Source: CAYSRJ01 sp964521865 (GTDB lineage: Bacteria; Spirochaetota; B62-G9; DRHN01). From it: a stretch of DNA of 64,000 nucleotides. Under the pieces are notes generated by a model that was given only the letters and a program-made list of their open reading frames with translations, was not told the DNA's origin and did not search any database. The translations under genes were made by a program, and so were the position numbers. The stretch's first letter is position 1. Each line of letters opens with the position of its first letter. The stretch covers positions 62,001 to 126,000 of the forward strand of contig CAZFTJ010000011.1 in the NCBI GenBank assembly GCA_964521865.1, given 5' to 3'. Positions 26,303 to 35,105 of this stretch are shown here, in pieces.

Positions 26303-26929
26303 TCATTCATAAATGCCAACTTTCAAAGGGCTCGGATTACCCCCGTTACAAGGGTTTAAATCTTGAGGACAATTGGACATTCCCACAATCAAATCCATTT
26401 CAGCCTTCAAATCAATCCAGTCCCCGGGCCCGGACACAGGTTCTTTGATCGCAAAAGAGCCATCCTCTTCGATCGGGGCGTTCATGAATATATTGAACGA
26501 CATGGGGATGTCTCCCCGAGAAACTCCATACTCCTTAAGAACCTCGGCCAGGTTTTCCATGCATCCGAAGTGCTCTTCCATCCCATACTGTACAAAATCG
26601 ATTTCGGCACAGCATGAACCACACAGCAGATCGTGCACCCCAACCGTATCCTCCACAATGGTGAACATCTTCCTGGCATAATCGGAGTATAGCACATTTC
26701 CCTTGCTCAAATAGGGGGTGTTGTTAAGCTTGGCTGTGTTGGCAACCCAGAACTTCTCTGAAGGCCTCTCCAGGCTGAAGCAAACAAGGGCCATCACCTG
26801 CTTCCCTTCAAGATCAATCACTCGAAGAACATCCCCCTTCCTTATCACCCTCGCCAGCTTTCCCCTAGCTGATACAACCAATTCTTCCTTCACCTTGCCG
26901 GATAACTTCGGTTCTGCTGTTTTAACCAT
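26303..26929 (-). CDS. DUF1989 (urea carboxylase-associated type) protein A
   Basis: 208 aa, first gene of the Mo-hydroxylase operon, with AAAGGAG before the ATG. Same features as copy B: LRVIDLEGKQVMALVCF, CGSCCAEIDF, and NCPQDLNPCNGGNPSPL. One Cys of the C-terminal cluster in copy B (NCPQDC) is Leu here, so metal binding may differ between the paralogues. Two divergent copies in one operon suggest a heteromer or two sequential steps. Function unproven. Confidence 0.85.
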   Translation of the reverse strand: MVKTAEPKLSGKVKEELVVSARGKLARVIRKGDVLRVIDLEGKQVMALVCFSLERPSEKFWVANTAKLNNTPYLSKGNVLYSDYARKMFTIVEDTVGVHDLLCGSCCAEIDFVQYGMEEHFGCMENLAEVLKEYGVSRGDIPMSFNIFMNAPIEEDGSFAIKEPVSGPGDWIDLKAEMDLIVGMSNCPQDLNPCNGGNPSPLKVGIYE

Positions 26930-27294
26930 ACTTCTCTCTCCTTTTGTCTAAATATCTTTTTATAACCATACTCCGCATGTTCATTCACCCCTACCCCAAA
27001 TATGGATCAAACAACATGTGTGAGTAAAATCATTCTCTGGTACTTCAATAAAGTTATAAAAACACAGATATGAATAGCTATCCGTGTTTGCGTATTGGTT
27101 GCTATTATCAAAAAAGGCTTAATTTAGAGCACAGTCTCTACACAATTTTGCAAATTTTAAATATTACTGTATTTGAGAATATACTTATCACACAAGTATT
27201 TACGGATTTTGGTGTAACAAATCAATCGGTTGATTTTCCTAACCCATTGTTATTATTAGAATTATAATAGGACACTAATGATTTTCATCGTTTG
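26930..27294. other. intergenic region with promoter of Mo-hydroxylase operon
   Basis: About 365 bp, AT-rich. It must contain the promoter of the leftward operon starting at 26929 and the 3' end of the TRAP operon ending at 27295. No convincing -35/-10 pair or T-tailed hairpin was picked out by eye. Confidence 0.5.
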
Positions 27295-28569
27295 TTATTT
27301 CGTATAACCCAATAAAGTCGGAATCGTCATTCCAATTGCTGGAACGTAAGTTATAAGAAATAATATTGCAATCTCCAATAGAAGAAAAGGCATAATTGCT
27401 CTTGACAATCTTTCTATGCTGACTTTCCCCACAGTTGAGGTGATGTAAAGGACGTAACCCACAGGCGGAGTGGCAAGCCCGATGATAAGGTTAATGGAAC
27501 AAACCAGCCCGAAATGGATGGGATTTATCCCAAATTTCTCAGCAGCCGGGAGAAGAATAGGGACAAGCACAATTATAGCAGCTGTGGGGTCCATCCATGT
27601 TCCTATAAAGAGTAAAAAAACATTGATGAGTAAGAAAAAAATCCAGGGGCTTTCGGTAAGAGAAACCATGGCTGTGGTGATCCTCTGAGGAATACAGTTA
27701 TAATTCAAAAGCCATCCGAAAACGGTAGCTGTTGCTATTACCAGCATCACGGACGTGGTTAAATCAGCGGTATCCAGTATCAATCTGGGTAAATCGGATG
27801 GTTTCAATTCTCTGTAAACAAAAAACCCGATGATTAGTGAATACAAGACAGCAACGGCCGCAGCCTCCGTCGGAGTAAGAATCCCGGTTAAAATTCCTCC
27901 CACAATGATTATGGGCATTAGCAGCGCCGGAAAAGCATTTATAAAGGATTTTAATATCTGCCCGATAGGCTGCTTCTTTCCTCTTGGGTAGCCACGTTTC
28001 CTTGCGTATATATAAGAAAGTATCATCAATCCAATGCCAATAACTATCCCGGGTACTACACCTGCGGCAAATAAAGCCCCGATAGAGACTTCTGCGACTA
28101 CTCCGTACACGACAAACATGATGCTCGGAGGAATAATCGGTCCAATGGTCCCTGCTATAGTGACAAGCCCCGTAGCAAAGTCGCGATCGTATTTTTCTTT
28201 TTCCATTGCCGGAATCAAAACGGCACCAAGAGCTGCGGTATCCGATTGAGCGGAACCCGTGATCCCTGCAAAGAGCATACTCGTCGCAATGCACACCATT
28301 GCAAGTCCTCCCCTTATCCATCCGACCACTCCCATTGCAAAGCGCACCAGTCGTTTTGTTATACCACCTGTATTCATGAGGTTTCCTGCAAGAATAAAGA
28401 ATGGGATAGCCATCAGAACCTCTATGTTGACCCCTACAAACATCCTCTGAGGAATTGAGATCAAGTCAATTTTTCCCATCAGGCCATATAATAAGGAAGT
28501 GAATCCCAGAACGAATGCGATGGGGAGTCCCAATAAAAGAACAAGGACAAAAACTGTTATATAAATCAT
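27295..28569 (-). CDS. dctM: TRAP transporter large permease DctM (system 1)
   Basis: 424 aa, about 12 hydrophobic segments, with typical DctM sequences (FFILAGNLMNTGGITKRLVRF, AGITGSAQSDTAALG, GTIGPIIPPSIMFVVYG, MDPTAAIIVLVPILLPAAE). The large subunit forms the Na+-coupled channel of the tripartite ATP-independent periplasmic transporter. It follows dctQ by 15 bp. It lies just upstream of the Mo-hydroxylase operon, so a heterocyclic or ureide acid is a plausible substrate, though TRAP specificity cannot be read from this subunit. Confidence 0.95.
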   Translation of the reverse strand: MIYITVFVLVLLLGLPIAFVLGFTSLLYGLMGKIDLISIPQRMFVGVNIEVLMAIPFFILAGNLMNTGGITKRLVRFAMGVVGWIRGGLAMVCIATSMLFAGITGSAQSDTAALGAVLIPAMEKEKYDRDFATGLVTIAGTIGPIIPPSIMFVVYGVVAEVSIGALFAAGVVPGIVIGIGLMILSYIYARKRGYPRGKKQPIGQILKSFINAFPALLMPIIIVGGILTGILTPTEAAAVAVLYSLIIGFFVYRELKPSDLPRLILDTADLTTSVMLVIATATVFGWLLNYNCIPQRITTAMVSLTESPWIFFLLINVFLLFIGTWMDPTAAIIVLVPILLPAAEKFGINPIHFGLVCSINLIIGLATPPVGYVLYITSTVGKVSIERLSRAIMPFLLLEIAILFLITYVPAIGMTIPTLLGYTK

Positions 28570-28584
28570 CGATTCACCTCTTCT

Positions 28585-29103
28585 TTAAATCCCGAGCCTC
28601 TCTTTATTTATTTGTCCGTTGTTCTTTATAAAAATTTGTTTTAATATCAAGCTCAGTGTCTGGTAAAACATAAAACAACAACCCACTACAATACCCAAGT
28701 AGGAGTATCCAAAAGGCCACATGAGCGCAGGAGAAGGTTGTGGCATGGCCAGGCGTGTAAGTACAATACCATATCTGATAACGTAGGCAAGGAAAACGAG
28801 AGTCATGACCTCCAACAAGATCGTTATGATATCGGATGCCTTTTCAGGCACTTTAGATTTAATAAATTGAATGCTTACGAGTTGACCCTTCTTCAATGGA
28901 ACAGAGGCCCCGATAAAAATAAACCACGTCCCGAGAAAGTTGGTTGTCATCTCCGAGGCCCACGTAATAGAGTGATGGAATAGATTTCGGGCTATGACTT
29001 CTGACCCCATTATGATTGTCATTAAGCTAAGGCAAATAATACAAACGATTTTTGCCATCAGTTCAAGATAATTGCTTGTTTTAAATAGAACCCTTAAAAT
29101 CAT
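28585..29103 (-). CDS. dctQ: TRAP transporter small permease DctQ (system 1)
   Basis: 172 aa, four transmembrane helices (about residues 18-38, 50-70, 90-110, 130-150), with the DctQ pattern FHHSITWASEMTTNFLGTWFIFIGASVPLKK split across TM2. It pairs with DctM in the membrane. The gene is separated from dctP by 78 bp holding a strong hairpin. Confidence 0.9.
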   Translation of the reverse strand: MILRVLFKTSNYLELMAKIVCIICLSLMTIIMGSEVIARNLFHHSITWASEMTTNFLGTWFIFIGASVPLKKGQLVSIQFIKSKVPEKASDIITILLEVMTLVFLAYVIRYGIVLTRLAMPQPSPALMWPFGYSYLGIVVGCCFMFYQTLSLILKQIFIKNNGQINKERLGI

Positions 29104-29129
29104 ATGGAATCCTTAGTTGTATTTTCACT

Positions 29130-29164
29130 GCGAGACTTGGCTTAAAACTAAAGCCAAGTCTCGC
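29130..29164 (-). promoter_or_regulatory. intercistronic hairpin between dctP and dctQ
   Basis: Perfect 14-bp inverted repeat: GCGAGACTTGGCTT at 29130-29143 and AAGCCAAGTCTCGC at 29151-29164, with a 7-nt loop. There is no T-run after it on the coding strand, so it is more likely a partial terminator or mRNA-protecting hairpin that raises the binding protein over the permeases. Confidence 0.7.
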
Positions 29165-29181
29165 AAGAATGATTCAAATTC

Positions 29182-30270
29182 TTACTTTAAGTTTGATATT
29201 TCCTTTTCTTTCTTCTGAATGAAATCGTTTATCTTCGGTGTAGCCTGCCATTTTTTCATAAGTTCTAGCACAACTTCCTGTCCTGACTTAGATAGTTTTG
29301 GGATCCATTTATCATAAACCGGCAGTACCGCTTCTCTGAATTCCGTCAGATCGAAAGGCCCCGTATAAACCTGAACGCCATAATCTAAAAATTTTTCCAT
29401 TCCAACTCTTTGCCCTTCCATGCTTCCTTCGTTGATAACTGCAACAGCTTCGGGAAGGGATTTCAAGATGGCCTCTCTCTGAGATTCGTTCAATTTCTCA
29501 TTCCACGTTTTCATACTAGCCAGTATAAGATTAGTATAAGCGAATATAGGAATAGTCGAGTAATACTTACCGACTTCATACAATTTCATATGGTAAAGTG
29601 TAACCACGGAGTTTTCGAATCCGTCCACCGTTCCCATTTTTGCTGCCGTGTACAACTCGGAAAAGGGAATGGCAACAACATTTGCTCCTAAGGCCTTATA
29701 CGAATCCATATGAATGGGCACCTGCATCAGCCTCATCTTCAGTCCTTTAAAATCTTCGAGCTTCTTGATTGGTCTTACATTGTTCATGGGGCTTCTAAAG
29801 ACATAGGTATGAAAGGCCAATCCCTTGATCCCTACTTTCTCTCCCGAATGAAGAACCTTTTGTGCCAAGTCGCTATCATAAAACTCATGTAACTGTTCTT
29901 CACTTCCGAAGAGAAGGGGGAAATTAAAAATATTCATGTCGGGGATAAAGGAACCAGCATCACCAGATGTGTTCATACAAAGGTCAATAGTACCCGCCTG
30001 GGTCAGCTCCATCAATTCCCGCAAGTCTCCCAATTGAGATGAAGGGAAAACCTCGATGTTGACTTGACCGCCTGTCCTCCTGTATACGAGGTCTGCAAGC
30101 CTCAAGGCTCCAACATGCCATGGATGGGTAGGTGCTACATCATGTCCCAATCTCAAGGTAATCACCTTTTCTTTTTTTACCTCTTCTGCTTGCTGCTTCT
30201 TTGCGCCGAAGGCGAGACCAAAGGTGATGACAAAGCAGAGAACTACTAGTAGAAATAATTTTTTTCTCAT
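29182..30270 (-). CDS. dctP: TRAP transporter solute-binding protein DctP (system 1)
   Basis: 362 aa preceded by AGGAGGAGG. Signal peptide MRKKLFLLVVLCFVITFGLAF, cleaved near AFGAKK. DctP-fold motifs include HDVAPTHPWHVGALRLADLV, ASQLGDLRELMELTQAGTIDL, and the binding-site Arg in FKGLKMRLMQVP followed by ALGANVVAIPFSELYTA. It binds the solute in the periplasm, typically through an Arg-carboxylate salt bridge, so an organic acid is expected. Confidence 0.95.
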   Translation of the reverse strand: MRKKLFLLVVLCFVITFGLAFGAKKQQAEEVKKEKVITLRLGHDVAPTHPWHVGALRLADLVYRRTGGQVNIEVFPSSQLGDLRELMELTQAGTIDLCMNTSGDAGSFIPDMNIFNFPLLFGSEEQLHEFYDSDLAQKVLHSGEKVGIKGLAFHTYVFRSPMNNVRPIKKLEDFKGLKMRLMQVPIHMDSYKALGANVVAIPFSELYTAAKMGTVDGFENSVVTLYHMKLYEVGKYYSTIPIFAYTNLILASMKTWNEKLNESQREAILKSLPEAVAVINEGSMEGQRVGMEKFLDYGVQVYTGPFDLTEFREAVLPVYDKWIPKLSKSGQEVVLELMKKWQATPKINDFIQKKEKEISNLK

Positions 30271-30333
30271 TTCCTCCTCCTATGATAAAAATCAAGATAT
30301 AGAGTAGAAGATCTACTCCATTACTTCCACCTT

Positions 30334-30708
30334 TTAAGCCAAAACAAAATCATTAAAATCTTTAAACACCCACTCATTCATCAGCGTCTCATAGATGATC
30401 TCAAGCATCTTGCACCTAGTCGCAATAATTGTCTTCCCACTTCCTCCTTCCTTCGTCTTCAGACTGCTCCGAAGCTTAACAAGCTTGTCCCGCGTCTGCA
30501 TCAAACTCTTGAACTCCCTACGCTCCTTCTCCATCACCCGTATCGACGGTAATAACCCCTCGTTCAAAAACTCTGCAATAACACGCAAATCCTTCCTGTC
30601 CATCTTCTTTACAGATTCACTGATAATCTTGAACTTGAAACTCGGGCTGTAATTCTTCGGTTTTTTCACCATAGTGTGCTGTCCTCCCCGTTTAGCCTTT
30701 TCTACCAA
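30334..30708 (-). pseudogene. mosaic transposase remnant (IS3/IS630-like head, IS110-like body)
   Basis: 124-codon frame. The head (PKNYSPSFKFKIISESVK) is like an IS3 OrfA start. The middle (DRKDLRVIAEFLNEGLLPS...TRDKLVKLRSSLK) matches the IS110-family spacer before its central region, and the end (KTIIATRCKMLEIIYETLM) is like the IS110 C-terminus. The IS110 catalytic parts are missing, so it is an internally deleted or fused fossil, not an active transposase. Confidence 0.65.
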
Positions 30709-30799
30709 GTATAGGCATTCTCACGCGGACTTTAGTCTGCTAAACGGGTACAACCCCATCGATCTACTCCCACATACATCATTGCTTCTCTCACATATT

Positions 30800-30898
30800 A
30801 TGTTTATTCGGAGTAGAACCTCTGCCGGCAACTCACCATCCTCCTATCCAGGGTTATTTCCTACGGTGACTGTTCGGTAACAGGTCCGATTAATCCCC
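30800..30898. repeat. 99-bp direct repeat, left copy
   Basis: Same length as, and about 87 of 99 bases by eye identical to, 34457-34555, in the same orientation. The pair encloses the IS fragments and the molybdate transporter gene. Probably IS end sequence or a duplicated target. Confidence 0.8.
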
Positions 30899-30924
30899 GT
30901 TTCTCCCTTTTTGGGAGAAAGCCT

Positions 30925-31176
30925 CTAGAGTATTTCCAAGGCCTTTTTGGCCAGAGTTTGTTCAGGATTCCACCGCCCTACATGGAGGAAGTTGTTAAAC
31001 CGTGTCCGATGAGAGAACATTTGAGGATCAAGGTACCGATACAAGGCCTGGATGTTCCGTCTTTGCCATGAAAGGGCGATAAGGAGTACCAAAAGTTCGA
31101 AATATACAAAATGTCCAAAACGAAACTCTGTTTTCATAGAGTTTTGTGAATCCATATTTTTAAAAAAAAATATCAC
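30925..31176 (-). pseudogene. N-terminal remnant of an IS701-like (DDE) transposase
   Basis: 83 codons. The segment RRNIQALYRYLDPQMFSHRT and the following RFNNFLHVGRWNPEQTLAKK has the form of the N-terminus of IS701/DDE_5 transposases. The frame closes before any catalytic Asp. The first about 30 residues are an unrelated AT-rich run-in. Decayed. Confidence 0.55.
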
Positions 31177-31558
31177 AATTCTTACGGCCTATGAAAATAG
31201 AATTTTATGAATATGTTGGATCTTTTATTTGGCTTTACATTTATCGAAAGTGTTAAAAGTACAGAGATTCACCATAATATAACATAATTAACAATCTGTC
31301 AAGCCATTTTTTCAATTTTCTTTAAAATATATTCAATTTCTTACATAAAATATAAATTTTTCCGATTTTATTCCTATAAATACAAGTAACGAATTATCAC
31401 GTAACACCAAACACCTAGTGATATGTTCTAAATCATCTGCGATGTTTCTAAGATAAATTCTCAAAATGAGATAGGGGAACAGAACAAAAATTGTTCTGCT
31501 TCAGATGGAATGGGACAATCAGGTATGGTAAAATAAGGTAGAACTCAGAGGAGGCCTA
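31177..31558. other. AT-rich gap, probable displaced promoter of TRAP system 1
   Basis: About 380 bp without a gene. The element TTTCTTACATAAAATATA at 31337-31354 also occurs upstream of the second TRAP operon (38831), suggesting that the original dctP promoter was pushed away from its gene by the IS remnants at 30334-31176. Confidence 0.4.
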
Positions 31559-31723
31559 ATGATGACAGACCAAAGAAAAAAATATCCGCCTGAAAAGAAA
31601 GTAGAAATTTTGTGGGAGCACCTCAAAAACAAAGTACCGATTTCAGAGCTCTGTGAGAAGTATGGGGTTCACCCTAATATGTTTTATAAATGGGCTATTA
31701 TGATTAAAGGTGATACGTTGTAA
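31559..31723 (+). pseudogene. truncated IS3-family OrfA (helix-turn-helix)
   Basis: 54 aa preceded by GAGGAGG. KKYPPEKKVEILWEHLKNK followed by ISELCEKYGVHPNMFYKWA is the IS3/IS911 OrfA HTH. The frame ends after about half of a normal OrfA, and no OrfB follows. Confidence 0.7.
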
Positions 31724-31771
31724 GTTCTTTGAAAATTATATTTTGTAATGAGCAGCAGGTGATTGTATACA

Positions 31772-31810
31772 CTGCCCTTTATTTAATCAAGGATGAAAAG
31801 GAAAGGGCAG
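31772..31810. repeat. inverted repeat CTGCCCTTT/AAAGGGCAG
   Basis: Perfect 9-bp arms at 31772-31780 and 31802-31810 with a 21-bp loop, between IS3 and IS110 remnants. Could be an IS end or a hairpin; no function assigned. Confidence 0.4.
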
Positions 31811-31871
31811 TAGATGATCGTAGTTTTACCTATGACGTTTAACGATCACACAAGTGGGTATGATCGATCAA

Positions 31872-32228
31872 CTACTGGACCCGTACTAATAAGACAGCAC
31901 GCTTTTGTGATGCTCGATAGTGGAAAAATGGGAGCAAAGTATCAAGTACGTGCAGCCATTTATCGTGTCTTCCAGTCCAATATCGACTGCTCTCATACAC
32001 ATATCCATGTTGCAGCAAAAACTTCTGCAGTCGCTGCTTTGTCCTCACTAAATCAAGCCTCGTATATTCTCGTACCCTCAGATAATCCCGAACCACCTCG
32101 TTGGCAACCGATAGGGTAATGTAATCATTGTGGCCCCCGTATATTCTTGCATGTGGTATTCCATTATGTATGGATAATCCACACTTTACAAGTGCGGAGG
32201 TCACATCATATTGTTTAACATTTATCAT
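31872..32228 (-). pseudogene. IS110-family transposase fragment
   Basis: 118 codons. The core ANEVVRDYLRVREYTRLDLV followed by RTKQRLQKFLLQHG and the RYWTGRHDKWL motif is the central region of IS110 transposases. Sequence on either side is out of frame or unrelated, and neither the DEDD N-terminal nor the Tnp20 C-terminal part is present. It differs from the IS110-like piece at 30334-30708, so two elements of this family once stood here. Its 5' end overlaps the 3' end of the transporter gene by 14 bp. Confidence 0.65.
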
Positions 32229-33414
32229 TTTTAAACACTTTTAATGATAACATATTTTTATTTACAAAATATCTGCATCCATATTCAAAAATAATTCCTG
32301 CCGCTAAGGCAATAAATAAATTTTTCGTTGCAAACGATATAATGCCGACCAGCCATGCTGTAACAAGTTGAATATTATCTTTAACTTTTTTAACAAGAAT
32401 TGACATTCTATAACTATCAAACAGCAGCATAGCTGCTAAAAGCGGGACAGGAATAAAAAACAGGAATGATGAAAAACCTGCTAAAGATATAAATATAAAA
32501 ATACTCCCGAGAATTATTGTAGCTTTTCCGGTTTTTGCACCAAACTGTGCATGTGCTGCCATACCTCCCGCTCCATGACAAATCGGGAAACCTCCCAGTA
32601 ATCCAATTACAGTATCACTTAATCCAATTGAAAATCCTAATTTCCAAGCAGTAACTTTCTTTGCCCGGTTGTTCCATAATGTATGACAAATGTCATTAGC
32701 AGCATAAACTGCATTTCCAAGAGTCAACGGAAGCTGGGGAATAATCAAAAAAATAAATGCGTCAAGAATTTTTGAAAAATCCGGCAGTGTAAATGCAATT
32801 AAACTTTCATTAGCATTATTAATGCCTTGTGAATAACCCCAAAAATTGAAAAAGACAATACAGAAGAAAATTAATATTAATGCTACAGGAATATTTTTTC
32901 TAATTTGAAATAATGAAATTACTCCGGTCGCCACTAACAATAAAATAATATTGAATGTTAATGAAGAACCGGAAAAGTTTAATAATATCCCTCTCTCAAT
33001 TACCAACTCTATTGCCTTTTGAGCTAGTATTAAACCTATTCCCAGTTGAACTCCCCTAACAATTCCTGGTGTAAATACTTTTTGCAAAAAATTTATTAAA
33101 CCGGTTAAAGAAAATATCAAAAGAAGAATTCCGTAAAAGAAAGCAGTTACGGAAAGCATTTCAATTGAAAATCCTTTTGCAATTGCAATAACTGCCATTG
33201 CTTTTAAAGGCTGAACGGCAACCGGCACTTTGAAATACCAGCCGGTAATAACATAAACAATGCCCCATAATAAAAATAATCTTTCAGGGGGAAAACCATT
33301 CACAACAACTAAAGCAAAAGCTAACGGAAGTAAAGTACCCAGATCTCCCACCGCACCAGAAAACTCATGAAGGTTCATTTTATTTAGAATTTTATCTTTT
33401 AATTTGTAAGTCAT
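32215..33414 (-). CDS. MOT1-type molybdate (sulfate-like) transporter
   Basis: 399 aa, about 10-11 transmembrane helices. MOT1-type signatures are NLHEFSGAVGDLGTLLPLA near the N-terminus, VPVAVQPLKAMAVIAIA, and PICHGAGGMAAHAQFGAKTG. MOT1 proteins lack the STAS domain of SulP relatives and take up molybdate. That suits an island with three Mo enzymes. The gene and its upstream 150 bp are clearly more AT-rich than all neighbours and are bounded by IS110 and IS630 remnants, suggesting separate acquisition. Intact as read. Sulfate or tungstate transport cannot be excluded. Confidence 0.85.
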   Translation of the reverse strand: MTYKLKDKILNKMNLHEFSGAVGDLGTLLPLAFALVVVNGFPPERLFLLWGIVYVITGWYFKVPVAVQPLKAMAVIAIAKGFSIEMLSVTAFFYGILLLIFSLTGLINFLQKVFTPGIVRGVQLGIGLILAQKAIELVIERGILLNFSGSSLTFNIILLLVATGVISLFQIRKNIPVALILIFFCIVFFNFWGYSQGINNANESLIAFTLPDFSKILDAFIFLIIPQLPLTLGNAVYAANDICHTLWNNRAKKVTAWKLGFSIGLSDTVIGLLGGFPICHGAGGMAAHAQFGAKTGKATIILGSIFIFISLAGFSSFLFFIPVPLLAAMLLFDSYRMSILVKKVKDNIQLVTAWLVGIISFATKNLFIALAAGIIFEYGCRYFVNKNMLSLKVFKNDKC

Positions 33415-33423
33415 TAGTTTACT

Positions 33424-33570
33424 TCATCCGCCAATTGCTGCCATAGAATTTTTAATTGAAAATTTTAAAGCATTTTCTGCATCAAAGCTATTCTTAAATC
33501 TTTTGTTTATTCAAATAATTATTGCATCCTTTATTTCATTGTCAGAATAAGTTGATGATTCAGAAGCCAT
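33424..33570 (-). pseudogene. small gene remnant with in-frame TGA upstream of MOT1
   Basis: A 49-codon frame (MASESSTYSDNEIKDAIII, TGA at 33511-33513, then 28 codons ending KNSMAAIGG). The AT content equals that of the transporter gene. A TGG-to-TGA change would explain it; no selenocysteine context was recognised. Family unknown. Confidence 0.4.
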
Positions 33571-33574
33571 TATT

Positions 33575-34383
33575 TTAACTTCTGCTGCTTATGACTGGCG
33601 TAATTATCTAACACCAGAAGGAACTCCAGCTCTTCGGGCACGTTCTTGTCTAGACGGCGAAGAGAAGAAAGGTAAGAAACTCCTGATATCAATGCCGAGG
33701 TTTTGACTGAGTGATTACTGTGCCATTGGCAATGTCCGGCGTTGCACATAACGCGGCTGTTCCACGACACACATAATCGCGGGTCGCTCCCTCTACATAC
33801 CCTAAACCCATGGGAAGCATCGGCTAGGTTCGCTCCAGGACTTGGCACTGGCTTTTCTCATCAACGCACAGCACCATGTTGTTCTCCGGGGGTTTGAGTA
33901 CAGCCCTACGATATCTCGCATCTTCTCCACAAAAACCGGATCATTTGACAACTTGAAATGTCGCTACCGATGGGGATGCACCCCTAAGGTACTCCATACC
34001 CGCTACACTGTAGATTTCGATATTCCTACCGGTTCAGCCATCGTTCGGCAAATCCAATGGGTATAACCCCTTCCGGCTTTGTCTCCAGCGTTTTACGGAT
34101 CAATTCTGCCAGTCGTTCATCCTCCATGCTCCGAGCGCAGCTCCTCGTACAACCCTTCTATCCCCTGCTCGATATAGCATTTGCGCCATTTCCTGACAGT
34201 CTCCCAGGTTGTCAAAAGCGCCTTGGCAATCTGAATTTTTTGCATTCCTGCCACTGCCTTCAGAATGATCTTGGCCCTCTCCACCTGTGCGTGTGGTAGG
34301 CTCTGTGAAGCTGCCAAGAATTCCAGCTGTTTACGCTGTCCATCACTCAATACGACCACTCGTGCTACGTTTCTGGCTGCCAC
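33575..34383 (-). pseudogene. decayed IS630-family transposase
   Basis: The N-terminal helix-turn-helix part is intact at 34117-34383 (QVERAKIILKAVAGMQKIQI, then WRKCYIEQGIEGLYEELR). The middle is readable only across stops at about 33842-34066 (RHFKLSNDPVFVEKMRDIVG, then NNMVLCVDEKSQ with the catalytic Asp). The end near 33590-33660 has LVLDNYASHKQ. Several frameshifts and stops make it inactive. Confidence 0.8.
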
Positions 34384-34456
34384 AGTTGTCCCTCCTAAGC
34401 ATATGACAGCCTTGATTATACCATAATCCTAAACCTCATAGCTGCCCTCCCATAAA

Positions 34457-34555
34457 ATGTTTATTCGGAGTAGATCCTCTGCTGGCGACTCACCATCTTC
34501 CTATCCAGGGTTATTCCCTACGGTTACCACTTGGTAATAGGTCCGATTAATCTCC
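34457..34555. repeat. 99-bp direct repeat, right copy
   Basis: Right-hand partner of 30800-30898. Its right end abuts the duplicated ribosome-binding-site sequence of the second Mo oxidoreductase leader, defining a recombination junction at about 34551-34555. Confidence 0.8.
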
Positions 34556-34617
34556 TTAACGAGGTCATTGCCCCAGCTTAAATACAACCTATTACCTATT
34601 CTGCTCCAAATATAATC
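34551..34617. repeat. leader copy 2, part A
   Basis: Matches 21403-21469, including the complement of the ribosome site (TCTCCTTAAC). The coding sequence that should follow on the minus strand is absent and replaced by the 99-bp repeat. Confidence 0.75.
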
Positions 34618-34752
34618 CCAGCCGCATTTCTCAAGGTATCGAAACGACACTACCTCCAGTTCATCTCTACCTTCGATGATCCAAGCCAGGGAGTAAAACA
34701 TCTCAAGAGAATATTAAAGACTGTGAAATTAGAAAACCGTAACTACAAGGGG

Positions 34753-35045
34753 TTCAATTCGACTATGCCGATGACCAGAAACTGGTTGAAGTCCTGTCAT
34801 GAGGGGAATTCAACATCAATAGCCTATACAATAAATCCCTCCGCTCATACTTCTCCGATAAAAGCAGTAGTGCAATTCCCCAGACACTCAAACGGCTCAT
34901 AGTTCATGGCCTCATTAAATGTGTTTCCCATACGTGTAAATACTATCTGCTACAACTTGGCAAAGATGTTATTACAGCAGGCATCGCCATAAAAGAAATG
35001 TTTGTTGTACCTGAATTATCAGGAATCAGACTCCAATATCGTTAA
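34753..35045 (+). pseudogene. winged-helix protein remnant with internal stop
   Basis: The plus-strand frame GVQFDYADDQKLVEVLS is followed by TGA, then GEFNINSLYNKSLRSYFS and IPQTLKRLIVHGLIKCVSHT up to LQYR and a TAA at 35043. It has the look of a winged-helix C-terminal domain (KRL-HGLIK-YYLLQLGKDV). No start or ribosome site; it separates the two parts of leader copy 2. Origin unknown, possibly IS cargo. Confidence 0.45.
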
Positions 35046-35105
35046 TTTTTTCTTGCCGTATTGCCAAGAAATTATAGATTAAGATATTAAATATATCCAG
35101 ATCTG

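Noticed and set aside
33511..33513. In-frame TGA as possible selenocysteine codon
   Set aside because: The frame is short, has no redox context, and lies among IS remnants; a simple nonsense mutation is more likely.
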